Shown here: positions 1 to 7,757 of the stretch, piece by piece
Numbering within the stretch: position 1 is the stretch's first letter
How the letters are laid out: each line of letters begins with the position of its first letter
Assembly (NCBI GenBank): GCA_025453925.1
Contig: JALOPK010000010.1
Span: forward strand, 1-24,850
Direction of reading: 5' to 3'
DNA: 24,850 nucleotides
Origin: Candidatus Eiseniibacteriota bacterium
GTDB lineage: Bacteria > JAFGKV01
The notes under the pieces: generated by a model
What the model was told of the DNA's origin: nothing
Seen by the model: the letters and a program-made list of their open reading frames with translations, nothing else
Database searches by the model: none
Position numbers and translations under genes: made by a program

Positions 1-2471
1 GGCATGCCCAGAGTGAAAGCGAGCTCATGGCTGCATGGGTTGGCCGCGCCTACCCGGAGCGTGAATTCCTGTGGGCCGCTGTTGGCTTCATCTCCATCGA
101 CGGTGCCGCCGGCCAGCCGTACCCGGGAGAAGATGCCGTCGCCGAACGTGCCGTCTCCCACATCGAAGCGCATCCGAGCCGCGTACACCGAGTCATCGGC
201 CGCGCGCCAGATCGCGGCAATGATGGGGTGCCCCTCAATGAATCCGGGGCCTCCGTCCTGGCTACCCCAGGCATCGACGATCAGAGGCCACGTTCCGTCA
301 ACTACCGCGGCCCCCACGCACAATGCACCGTCGAAGATGCCGATCTCGTCCCCCGGCGAGAGGGGTTCGCCGTCGACCAGCGCTTCAGCGACCACGATGG
401 CATAGGGTTGTCCAGTCTCCGCAACCGACGTGAACACGCTGGTGCCGGAGCCGTCCCATGCCGCCAACCATACGTCGTCGAAGTAGTTCCACCCACCGTT
501 GAGGGCCAAAGCGCCGAATCCCACCCCCGAGAACGGGAGCGTCGTGGTGGCGAGGATACCGTTGTAGAGCACGTCTCCCTGATCCGTCGCTACCATGGCA
601 TGCAGTGATCCGCCTCGGGCGTGCAGCCGATGGCGGTACCAGACGTTGCGCGCATAGGTCGTGGCGGTGTCGAGCGGCGCCACGCTGGCGTCCGGCGAGA
701 TCGTGCCGTACCAGAGATGGCCGGCACCGTCAATGAACAGGGCATAGAGGGTCTCCATGGTGTCCTGGATGCCGATGGCCCCGCCCATGCCGGCGCCGGG
801 GAGGGGGTACCGGGCGAGGTTGAACCACGCATCGAACTCGAGGCCGCCCACGGGAGCGAACTCCCGGCTCAACGCCGTAATGCCCGCGTTGCTCCCTCTG
901 ACCCCGACGGCGTGGGATCCGCCGTGGACGGGAGCGTCTACGATGATGGGCGCATTGTTGCCTTCGTATTGCACCGCCCAGCCCTCCAGCCCTTCTTCGA
1001 AGTCGGCGGTGAAGGGGATACCGTATGCGTTTTCCCAGCACACCGCGATCAGAGGCTGCAGGGACTCGCCAATCTCATGGACCGCCGAAACGACGATGAG
1101 GTACAGACCTGATGAAGGGAGCGGCACCGACGATGAGGGCGTCTCGGTCGAGTCGATCCAGGCGCCGTTCATGTACACGCGGTAGCGCAGCAGGCCGCTC
1201 ACGTCTGCGGGAGGCTGCCACGCCAGATCCACGGCGCCGGAGGCCGGATCCAGGGTCGCCGTGAGGCCGCTAGGCGGCGGGGCAGCCCAATTGACAGACA
1301 TGCTCACGACGACGTCTGCGTCGTCGGGCAAGAGGCAGGGCGCATCCGTGGACATGGCGCCGATGCCAGCGCTCATATCCTCGATCCAGACCACGTTGAG
1401 TGCCCCGGCGCGACCATCGCCGGGATCGGTATCCCAGGCCCGTATGAAGAAGGCATTCGGCGCGGCAGGATCGATGAACGCGAGGGCATCGGTGATATCC
1501 AGCAGCACCGCCGCGTCAGGAGGGTAGTAGACGTGGCCGGATTCTGACATGGGGTTGAAGTCGAAGAAGCGCCGGAGGAGCAGCGGGTCTTCAGGAGCGC
1601 CAAGGCCTACATCGAACCGCATGGCATAGCGATCGCCATGAGAGATGCCGATCCGGGCAGCAAGCGCAGGTTCGTACCCAATCCTGTCCTGGGCGTAGAG
1701 CACGTAGCCGTAGCTCGTTCGGGAACTCATGACCGCCTCGTAGGACATCCAGAAGAAGCCGCTATCCCCCCACTGCGGGCCGAAGGAGTTGACGATCCGG
1801 AACGCGCCGATACCGTCGGCCGTGACCCGCGCATCGTCGAATCCGACTACGCAGACGTCATGCCAGTACAGCCTGCTCCCCAAGGCCTCCGCGACGCAGT
1901 AGGTCGTGTCGTAGGCGATGATGTTCGGGAAGTTGGCAAAGCAAAGGATGCCCAGGACTGCCGTGTTCCCGGCCAGGAGGTGCTCCTTGAGCTCCTGCAC
2001 GCCTTCGACGGTCCGGGTGGAGATCGTAGCCGTGCCCAAGCTGCGGAAGCGCATGCCGCTGCGGAACGCCGCCTCGGTGGGGAAGTCGAGGTAGCCCGTG
2101 GGGCTGTAGGGCATGTCGGCCATGGTGGCGCACCCCATGCTCTCGAAGACATGGAATGCGTCGGCCCGGGCGTTCGTGCCTTCGGAGGCGCCATTGTCGA
2201 CACCGCCGTTCGTGAGATTGTACACGAACGCCGGGCTACACTGGTGCGCCGGGTCGGTGAGATCCCAGCCGAATTCCTGACCTTGCACGTAGGTCAGGTG
2301 GTAGTAGGCCGCTGCCCATGCGTAGCAGCTGCCTCCCACCTCTTGATTCGAGACGGGCGGCAGGCCCGCCGAGTTGTCACACCACTGCCGCGGGGGAGGA
2401 GCGGCCGGAAGCGACGACGCGGAGAAAGGCGCAAGGAGCGAGAACGCCACGAACCAGACGAAACGGATCAC
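1..2471 (-). CDS. secreted papain-like (C1A) cysteine protease, multidomain, 3' end outside window
   Basis: The frame is open from a GTG at 2471 to the left edge (823 codons, no stop), so the C-terminus is missing. AGGAGG lies 8 nt upstream of the GTG and decides the start. Residues 1-20 form a signal peptide. The catalytic domain (about 30-270) shows the papain pattern: Q43, then GGSCYAW with nucleophile C49, H204 in WHDVCVVGFDD, and N228 in VNSFGPQWGDSGFFW. A beta-rich stretch follows (about 280-395), then an FN3-like domain (about 399-477), a LamG/concanavalin-like domain (about 484-672) and a domain with GDEIGIFDG and CVGAAVVDG (about 680-790). The visible end, LRVGAANP, looks like the start of a FlgD-like or type IX sorting domain, so I infer that only about 60-70 residues are missing. 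Likely role: extracellular or surface proteolysis. Family assignment is firm; the substrate is unknown. Confidence 0.9.
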   Translation of the reverse strand, partial: MIRFVWFVAFSLLAPFSASSLPAAPPPRQWCDNSAGLPPVSNQEVGGSCYAWAAAYYHLTYVQGQEFGWDLTDPAHQCSPAFVYNLTNGGVDNGASEGTNARADAFHVFESMGCATMADMPYSPTGYLDFPTEAAFRSGMRFRSLGTATISTRTVEGVQELKEHLLAGNTAVLGILCFANFPNIIAYDTTYCVAEALGSRLYWHDVCVVGFDDARVTADGIGAFRIVNSFGPQWGDSGFFWMSYEAVMSSRTSYGYVLYAQDRIGYEPALAARIGISHGDRYAMRFDVGLGAPEDPLLLRRFFDFNPMSESGHVYYPPDAAVLLDITDALAFIDPAAPNAFFIRAWDTDPGDGRAGALNVVWIEDMSAGIGAMSTDAPCLLPDDADVVVSMSVNWAAPPPSGLTATLDPASGAVDLAWQPPADVSGLLRYRVYMNGAWIDSTETPSSSVPLPSSGLYLIVVSAVHEIGESLQPLIAVCWENAYGIPFTADFEEGLEGWAVQYEGNNAPIIVDAPVHGGSHAVGVRGSNAGITALSREFAPVGGLEFDAWFNLARYPLPGAGMGGAIGIQDTMETLYALFIDGAGHLWYGTISPDASVAPLDTATTYARNVWYRHRLHARGGSLHAMVATDQGDVLYNGILATTTLPFSGVGFGALALNGGWNYFDDVWLAAWDGSGTSVFTSVAETGQPYAIVVAEALVDGEPLSPGDEIGIFDGALCVGAAVVDGTWPLIVDAWGSQDGGPGFIEGHPIIAAIWRAADDSVYAARMRFDVGDGTFGDGIFSRVRLAGGTVDGDEANSGPQEFTLRVGAANPCSHELAFTLGM

Positions 2472-2663
2472 GAAGAGTGCCTCCTGACTGTGATCCCTGA
2501 CGACGACGCGGGTGTTTCTACGCAAGCCGCGTGCCATGTCGAATCCCCTGCAGGTCAATGGAGAACTTCTTGCGCTCGTCCGTGCGTGTCTGCCGGCGCC
2601 TGCAGAGCCGTCCATTTTCGACGACATCGCTCTACGCGTCACGGGTCATCCCCATGGTAGACA

Positions 2664-2692
2664 TTGACACGGGATTTCAGGTCCCATAGAAT
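2664..2692 (+). promoter_or_regulatory. near-consensus sigma-70 promoter
   Basis: TTGACA (2664-2669, perfect -35) is separated by exactly 17 bp from TAGAAT (2687-2692, one mismatch to the -10 consensus). Transcription would begin near 2699, about 80 nt before the ATG at 2780. It is the best housekeeping-type promoter match I saw in the window and would drive the 2780-7720 cluster. Confidence 0.65.
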
Positions 2693-2704
2693 AACAACCG
2701 TTGA

Positions 2705-2735
2705 GTGAATAATGAGTGGGATCACTCGCATTCAC
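2705..2735 (+). promoter_or_regulatory. leader hairpin / dyad just after the predicted transcription start
   Basis: GTGAATAATGAGTG (2705-2718) and CACTCGCATTCAC (2723-2735) are complementary apart from a small internal loop, with a GGAT apical loop. It lies within the first nucleotides of the predicted transcript and 45 nt before the start codon. It could be an operator, an mRNA-stabilising 5' hairpin or a leader control element; the sequence does not decide between these. Confidence 0.45.
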
Positions 2736-2779
2736 CATGATGGTCTCGTCACTTGTCCCGTTTCCCAGGGAGGGAGCGC

Positions 2780-3796
2780 ATGCGCGTTTTCGCGGCCATG
2801 GTGCTTCTGGCGCTGGCGGCCGTTGGCGGCCCGGCGTTCGGAGCGGACAGAATCGTCCACTACGAGCACTTCACCTCAGCCGGCTGACCCACCTGCCCTT
2901 CGATCGCAGGTGTGGTCGATCAGTGGGAGGATGCATACAGCTCCAATGAGATCACCTGGGTCGGGTACACCAATAGCGACCCGTTCTACTCCAGTCGGAT
3001 GAGCTACTACGGCATCACGGCGGTCCCGACCATTTGCGGCAATGGCACCTCCGATGTCTGGCCATGCAATCAAAGCACGATGAATGCAGACTACGCCGCA
3101 CACAACGAGCTCCCCTCGCCTCTCTCCGTCACGCTCATCGAGAACGGGATCGCCGATTTCACCGCGCGCATCGTTGCCGAGGAGGCGGTGACCGGCGCCA
3201 GGTTCGTGATGGTGGCTGTGGAGGACGATACGGTCCCTGGCTACGGCGGAAGCCAGACCCATCTGCCGTTCCATGCGCGGGCATTCATGACTGCTGTCCA
3301 GGGGGATGACTTTTCATTGGCCGCGGGCGCCAGCGTTGACATCCGCCGGACCTTCACCGTGAGCCCGGGCTGGTACTATCAGAAGATGGGAGTCGCGTGC
3401 TGGGTCCAGATCGCGGGTGGTTCCGACCCCAGCCCGTCGCCCAGCATCCCAGTCCTCCATCAGGTGCTCCAGTCGGCGTTCCGGCCGGCGTGGTTCCAGC
3501 CCGCACAGAGCACCTTCAACGGTACCGAGCTGCAGCTCACGTGGACACCGATGTGGGAAGCGGCGCAGTTTTGGATATATGGGGAACGGAATGAGGCGTA
3601 CTTCTCGCCGGGTCTTGCCCCCGGTTATGCCCATCGGCTTGCAACTCTGCCCGCAGGCTCGACGCTGTGGTCAACGACCACCGGACTCAGCAATCCCACG
3701 GACAACTGGACGTACCTGATCGTCGCCGTTGATTCCGACGGTCTGGAGATCACCCGCTCCAACAGGCTGGGTGAGTTCGAGTTCGAAACACCGTAG
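2780..3796 (+). CDS. candidate selenoprotein: secreted thioredoxin-fold (Omp28-like) protein with UxxC, in-frame TGA
   Basis: ATG at 2780 follows GGGAGGG by 5 nt and begins a clear signal peptide (residues 1-22, ending AFGA). Mature residues read DRIVHYEHFTSAG, then TGA at codon 36, then PTCPSIAGVVDQW. The thioredoxin-like family shows FTxxxCxxC at this place, so the stop replaces the first redox Cys and gives Sec36-P-T-Cys39. The frame stays open for 302 more codons to TAG at 3794 (338 residues in all). Beyond the thioredoxin fold (cis-Pro region AVPTICGNG), residues 110-215 match the Omp28-like tail (LPFHARAF, VSPGW, VACWVQ). Residues about 235-338 form an FN3-like C-terminal domain shared with the next gene. 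A downstream GTG start at 2912 would lack both a ribosome site and the redox motif. Alternatives are a pseudogene or a base error. The role is probably a periplasmic or surface thiol/disulfide function. Confidence 0.72.
2885..2923 (+). promoter_or_regulatory. candidate bacterial SECIS element after UGA codon 36
   Basis: UGA is at 2885-2887. A stem of 2902-2907 (GATCGC) pairs with 2915-2921 (GUCGAUC, with one bulged U at 2916), closing a 7-nt loop AGGUGUG at 2908-2914. The loop starts 20 nt after the UGA and has G at its second position. Both values lie within the published bacterial SECIS model as I recall it. The GCAGGU at the stem-loop junction is also present in the E. coli fdhF SECIS. A competing stem, CACCTGC (2890-2896) with GCAGGTG (2906-2912), is GC-rich and would place the loop only 9 nt from UGA. 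Confidence 0.6.
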
Positions 3797-3800
3797 CGGG

Positions 3801-3845
3801 CAGTCGGCTCTGACTGTCCACGATTCGGGGCGCCGGCAAGCCCCG
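3801..3845 (+). other. two short intercistronic hairpins
   Basis: CAGTC (3801-3805) pairs with GACTG (3812-3816), and CGGGGC (3826-3831) pairs with GCCCCG (3840-3845). They lie in the 75-nt gap between the two TGA-containing genes. No T-run follows, so they look more like processing or attenuation structures than strong terminators. Confidence 0.3.
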
Positions 3846-3871
3846 CGACGCCTAATGGGAAGGAGAATGGA

Positions 3872-5293
3872 ATGAGGAAACGCCTGATGCCATGGGCGAG
3901 CGTGCTTGCCATGGCCCCCCTGGCGTACTCGGCCACCTTCTGGGTCGAGCCCGACGGCAGCGGTGACTACCCGACCATCCAGGCCGCGATCAACGCCGCT
4001 TCGCCCAGCGATGAGATCGTTCTTGGCGACGGCGTGTTCACCGGGGATGGCAACAGGAACATTGACTTCGTAGGCAAAGCCGTCACCGTTCGTTCCCAGA
4101 GCGGAGACCCCGCCACATGCGTGATCGATGTGCAGGGGAACTTCGACTACATTTCCGACCAGGGGTTCTCCTTCCACTCGGGCGAGGGGCCGGGCTCGGT
4201 GGTCAGGGATCTGACCATTACGAATGCGGTCGCCGATGGCGCCTGACCATCGTGCGATGGCGGCGGGGTCCGCTGCCAGGGTGCTTCTCCTTCTCTCATC
4301 AACGTCATATTCCTCAACAACTTCGCCGTCGTCGGCGGGGGTGCCGCGTTCCTCGAGAGTTTGCCCACCATCTCGGGCTGCGTGTTCAAAGGCAATCGTT
4401 CGCTGACCGACGGCGGCGGGCTCTATCTCTCCGTCATCGATACCGCGACGGTCGGTCGGTCGCGCTTGCCCGGCGAGGATCCCAGCCTCCGGGCACCCGA
4501 CGGGATCCGCGCGATCACCGTCACCGCCTGCGTGTTCGACAGCAACTATGCCTACGGTTCGGCCGGGTATGGCGGCGGCCTGTGCATCCTCGGCCCGAAT
4601 GCCGTGACCGTGCGCGGCTGCACCTTCGGCCGGAACAGCGCAGCCAACGGCGGGGGCGTCGGCCTTCCCGATGGCATCGTGTACATGGAGAACACCATCA
4701 TTGCCTTCAATACCCGCGGCGGCGCTGTCGGCATGAACGCCGGCGGCAGCGCGACGCTTCAGTACAGCGATCTCTCCGGCAACACCGACGGAGACTGGAC
4801 GGGGTCCATCGCGGACCAGAACGGCATCAACGGGAACATCTCCCTGGATCCACTGCTCGCAGGGGCTGCGTCCGGCGACTACCGGCTGACGTCGGGCTCG
4901 CCCTGCATCGACACCGGTGATCCGGCCGCTACACCCGATCCTGACGGCAGCCGGGCTGACATGGGCGCGCGGTTCTTCGACCAGTCATTCGACCTGACGG
5001 CAACGGTAACCGGGGGCGTGATGAATCTGGCGTGGACCAGTTCACCCCGGGCTGCCGCCTACTGGATCTACGGGGCGGTCAACGAGCCCTTCTTTGCGCC
5101 GGGACTCGGGCCGGGATACGCGCACCGACTCGCCGTGGTGGGTTCGGGCACACTCACATGGTCCAGTAGCGCCGGCGTCGGCGATCCCGCGACCAACTGG
5201 TGGTATCTCGTGGTGGCCGCCGGCCAGAACGGCCTTCCGATTCTGCCCTCGCCCCGCGTGGGCGAGTACGACAGGGCCTGGGACACCCCGTAA
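3872..5293 (+). CDS. candidate selenoprotein: secreted right-handed beta-helix protein with in-frame TGA (UPSC)
   Basis: ATG at 3872 follows AAGGAG by 6 nt. Residues 1-20 are a signal peptide ending AYSA. FWVEPDGSGDYPTIQAAI opens a pectate-lyase-like/DUF1565 beta-helix. Helical turns then run to about residue 330 with GGG and N-x-A/S repeats (GGGAAFL, GCVFKGN, DGGGLYL, GGGLCIL). The late motif GDYRLTSGSPCIDTGDP followed by DGSRADMGA is typical of this family. TGA at codon 125 (4244-4246) interrupts the reading ADGA-TGA-PSCDGGGVRC, and the same frame stays open for 348 codons to TAA at 5291. If decoded, the product is 473 residues with Sec125-P-S-Cys128. The C-terminal domain (about 370-473: WIYGAVNEPFFAPGL, PGYAHRLA) is homologous to that of the preceding gene. 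Without recoding only a 124-residue stub is made. Alternatives are a recent nonsense mutation or sequence error. Confidence 0.65.
4244..4278 (+). promoter_or_regulatory. candidate bacterial SECIS element after UGA codon 125
   Basis: UGA is at 4244-4246. UGGCGGCGG (4258-4266) pairs over nine positions (one G-U) with CCGCUGCCA (4270-4278), closing the triloop GGU at 4267-4269. The loop starts 20 nt after the UGA, the same distance as in the preceding gene, and begins with G. Stem length, loop size and spacing all fall within the bacterial SECIS model as I recall it. Confidence 0.62.
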
Positions 5294-5301
5294 CCGCCCC
5301 G

Positions 5302-5344
5302 GAGACGCTCCCCCTGGGGCGGCTCGCCCCCCCGCCGGCGTCTC
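5302..5344 (+). terminator. possible factor-independent terminator or attenuator
   Basis: GAGACGC (5302-5308) pairs with GCGTCTC (5338-5344). Inside it GGGGCG (5316-5321) pairs with CGCCCC (5325-5330) around a GCT loop. It begins 9 bp after the beta-helix stop codon. Only a weak T content follows (tctcttga), so it may cause partial termination before the lipoprotein gene. Confidence 0.4.
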
Positions 5345-5433
5345 TTGACGGCCCCGTCTGCCCGCCTAGACTCCGGCAATGCCGAGACCTGGCGCGCTAT
5401 GCCCGGGAACGCCCCGGGTGGAGGGAGGGAACG

Positions 5434-6789
5434 ATGACTCGTCTGCACCGCCTCGTGGTTCTTCCCGTGGGGGGCGCGGTACTCGCCGCGCTTCTTGGGC
5501 TGTCCTGCGGCACTGATCCCGAAAACGACCAGCTGGAGCCGGGCATTCCCGGTCAGGTGGTGCGCACCGATCAGTATGCCACCATCGAGCATCCCGACGG
5601 GTGGGAGATTCACCTGCCCTTGGGCGCCGTTTCGCCGGACAAAGAGGGGCGCACCGGAGAGATGCTCTTCAGCATCGAGGCCGAGGACATGGCCACGCTC
5701 GGCCTGCCCGCCGCCGCGCCCTCCGGGTGGAGTCTCGCCGGCGAGCCCGTGAGCTTCGGTCCCGAGTGGTTCACCCTGGCTGCCCCTGCCACCGCCACGA
5801 TTCCCCTGGCCCCGTCGGTGGATCTCGCCTCGTTGGACGCGTGCCTTTTCGCCTTCGACCGACCGGCCTCTCGATGGGTGGCCCGGGGCGGCCGTGTCGC
5901 CGCGCAGGCCCGCACGCTCTCGGCCGACATGGTGGGCCTCGACCCCCATGTCGTCATGACACGTCCAATCTCCTCCACGGCGTGGGGCGCCATTGCCGTT
6001 GACGCCATCGCCGGCTACCAGTTCATCCTGAGCGTCGAGAGCGTCCAGCTGGGCTACTTCTCTGATGAAGCCGATTTCGATGCGGCGTGGTGCCATCTCC
6101 GGGTTCCGGCGTTGGATGATCCCGTCACCCCGTCCGGCGGGCGCCTGTACCTGGTGGTGCCCCAAGGCATCTATCACCTGGCCGTCGGCGCATACCGCGC
6201 CACGGATCCCCGGGCGAGCCTTCCCGAGTACCTAGGTTATGGAAGAACTACGGTGACCGTGGGCAGCCCGCACTACGACTGGATCCAGCCCGGTCACGAG
6301 GACTACACACATGCCGTGGCCCTGGGAGACCTGTCGTGGTGGGCCGATCCCTCCCATTTGACCATGGCCGCGCAGCCGAACGTGCCCACGGCAACGCCGT
6401 CGGTAGGCATCGGTGCGCTGAATGTTCGGCTTGAGTGGGCCGCGGCGGCCGATCTCGACCTCTGGGTCGTCGATCCGTGTGGAAACCGGGTCTGGGGCGG
6501 CGCGGTCGAGGCCACCTGCAACGATGCCATCGGCCTTCTCGACCTGGACAACCAGTGTTCCCGTCTGGTTCCCGGGAAACCGGAGAACGTATTCTGGCCC
6601 GCGCCCGCCCGGGGGACCTACCAGGTGTACGCGGATTACTACGAGGACTGCGGCGGAACAGGACGCCTGTACTACACGTTGCGCTGGCTGGTCGGCGGCG
6701 CGGTCCACGCCCGGCACGGATGGCTGTTGCCGCCGGAGTGGACAGGCGTCGTCGGCGACGAGGTGATGCTCGCGGAGTTTACATACTGA
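5434..6789 (+). CDS. putative secreted lipoprotein with C-terminal DUF2135 (YfaP-like) domain
   Basis: ATG at 5434 follows GGAGGG closely, giving 451 residues ending in TGA. Residues 8-24 are hydrophobic and end LLGLSC, a relaxed lipobox with lipidation at C25. The early mature part (about 40-80) has the look of a ZU5/autoproteolytic-type beta domain (HPDGWEIHLPLGAV). The C-terminal part (about 328-430) matches DUF2135: VRLEWAAAADLDLWVVDPCGN, then GLLDLDN, KPENVFW and GTYQVYADYYEDC. Acidic pairs in such domains may bind Ca2+. It lies 140 bp downstream of the beta-helix gene on the same strand. Probably an envelope or surface protein; its precise role is unknown. Confidence 0.8.
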   Translation: MTRLHRLVVLPVGGAVLAALLGLSCGTDPENDQLEPGIPGQVVRTDQYATIEHPDGWEIHLPLGAVSPDKEGRTGEMLFSIEAEDMATLGLPAAAPSGWSLAGEPVSFGPEWFTLAAPATATIPLAPSVDLASLDACLFAFDRPASRWVARGGRVAAQARTLSADMVGLDPHVVMTRPISSTAWGAIAVDAIAGYQFILSVESVQLGYFSDEADFDAAWCHLRVPALDDPVTPSGGRLYLVVPQGIYHLAVGAYRATDPRASLPEYLGYGRTTVTVGSPHYDWIQPGHEDYTHAVALGDLSWWADPSHLTMAAQPNVPTATPSVGIGALNVRLEWAAAADLDLWVVDPCGNRVWGGAVEATCNDAIGLLDLDNQCSRLVPGKPENVFWPAPARGTYQVYADYYEDCGGTGRLYYTLRWLVGGAVHARHGWLLPPEWTGVVGDEVMLAEFTY

Positions 6790-6850
6790 TCCCGCCGCGC
6801 CTTTCATCCGATACGATGGTCTCCCGGATGATAGGACGTCGACCCGTACG

Positions 6851-7720
6851 ATGATTTCCGAGATCGCCGCAAAAACCATCCTGTCGGCGGTGCCGCAGCC
6901 TGACCCGTGGTTCGGCCTCCGCTACTCCATGAACCTGTACCGCGGCTGCCAGCATCAGTGCATCTACTGCGATTCACGGAGCACGTGCTACGGCATCGAG
7001 AACTTCAGCGACATTCTGGTGAAGGCCAATGCCATCGAGCTTCTGCGCCGTGAACTTCCACGGAGACGCGTCAAGGGCACCATCGGTACCGGCTCCATGC
7101 ACGATCCCTACATGCCGCTGGAAGCGGAACGACGGCTTACCCGTCGCGCGCTGGAAGCCATTGCGGAGCATCGGTTTCCCGTGCACGTCATCACCAAGAG
7201 CGATTTGGTCGTGCGCGACGCCGACGTGCTCTCGGGCATCAGCGCGGTCTATGCGGCGGTCAGCTTCACCATCACCACCGCAGACGACTCCCTGGCCGCC
7301 AGACTTGAGCCAGGGGCTCCTTCCGTTTCCCGTCGGCTCCGCGGCATGGAGGCATTGTCCGGACGCGGCGTCTTGGTCGGCGTGGTGCTCATGCCCATCT
7401 TGCCCTTCCTGGAAGACACCGAGGGCAATATCCGGGCCATCGTGACGCGAGCGCATCAGGCCGGTGCGGCATACATCGTCCCCGCCTTTGGCATGACCCT
7501 GCGTGACCGGCAGCGCGACTACTACTACGCGCAGCTCGACTGTCTGTTTCCAGGGCTGCGGAAGCGCTACGAGCAACGTTTCGGGGACCGATACTCCTGT
7601 GGGGTTCCCAACGCCCACCGATTGGAGGAGTGCTTTCGTAGCGTGTGTGCCGACAGAGGACTCGCCATCCGGATGCCAGTGTACCCGGCACCCTCGGCAG
7701 AACAACTTTCTCTGTTCTGA
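6851..7720 (+). CDS. SplB-like radical SAM protein (COG1533-type)
   Basis: This 289-residue protein carries the radical SAM cluster motif in RGCQHQCIYC (C33, C37, C40), which binds a [4Fe-4S] cluster for S-adenosylmethionine cleavage. The flanks PDPWFGLRYSMNLYRGC and the later TGSMHDPYMPLE and HVITKS match the COG1533/spore-photoproduct-lyase-like group. Several such members lack a known substrate. No strong ribosome site precedes the ATG at 6851, and the gene starts 61 bp after the lipoprotein, so it may depend on cotranscription. TGA stop at 7718. It is complete for the family. A DNA-repair or RNA/protein modification role is possible but not shown. Confidence 0.88.
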   Translation: MISEIAAKTILSAVPQPDPWFGLRYSMNLYRGCQHQCIYCDSRSTCYGIENFSDILVKANAIELLRRELPRRRVKGTIGTGSMHDPYMPLEAERRLTRRALEAIAEHRFPVHVITKSDLVVRDADVLSGISAVYAAVSFTITTADDSLAARLEPGAPSVSRRLRGMEALSGRGVLVGVVLMPILPFLEDTEGNIRAIVTRAHQAGAAYIVPAFGMTLRDRQRDYYYAQLDCLFPGLRKRYEQRFGDRYSCGVPNAHRLEECFRSVCADRGLAIRMPVYPAPSAEQLSLF

Positions 7721-7740
7721 GGGTCTCCCGGGAGCGTCGA

Positions 7741-7757
7741 GCCGGATCTTATCCGGC
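7741..7757. terminator. possible bidirectional hairpin between convergent genes
   Basis: GCCGGAT and ATCCGGC form a perfect 7-bp stem with a CTT loop, next to the 10-bp palindrome CTCCCGGGAG at 7725-7734. It sits at the convergent ends of the radical SAM gene (7720) and the small HTH gene (7749). No T-tract is present on either side. Confidence 0.3.

Larger units (their letters stand above)
2472..2779. other. divergent intergenic region, protease / selenoprotein candidate
   Basis: This 308-bp gap separates divergently transcribed genes. It holds the plus-strand promoter (2664-2692) and leader hairpin (2705-2735) listed separately, plus the minus-strand AGGAGG that serves the protease. I found no convincing minus-strand -35/-10 pair and no small gene. 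Confidence 0.6.

Noticed and set aside
1638-2660. Long plus-strand frame opposite the protease
   Set aside because: It is the antisense of a gene with intact catalytic motifs; the translation is Arg/Gly-rich without domains.
2890-2912. Hairpin CACCTGC/GCAGGTG as the SECIS of the first TGA gene
   Set aside because: Its loop begins only 9 nt after UGA, shorter than the bacterial SECIS range. It is kept as a competing fold that weakens the case slightly.
2912-3796. A separate gene starting at GTG 2912 after the TGA
   Set aside because: It would lack a ribosome site, lose the signal peptide and remove the redox motif, while the upstream part is a well-initiated signal peptide in the same frame.
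2885-4246. Genome-wide reassignment of TGA (to Trp or Gly) to explain the two in-frame TGAs
   Set aside because: TGA is the natural stop of many intact genes here (for example those ending at 6789, 7720, 12312, 19794, 21022 and 22451), and no other gene has internal TGA codons.
5068-6177. Long minus-strand frame opposite the beta-helix and lipoprotein genes
   Set aside because: It spans the ends of two well-supported plus-strand genes and its intergenic gap, and shows no domain.
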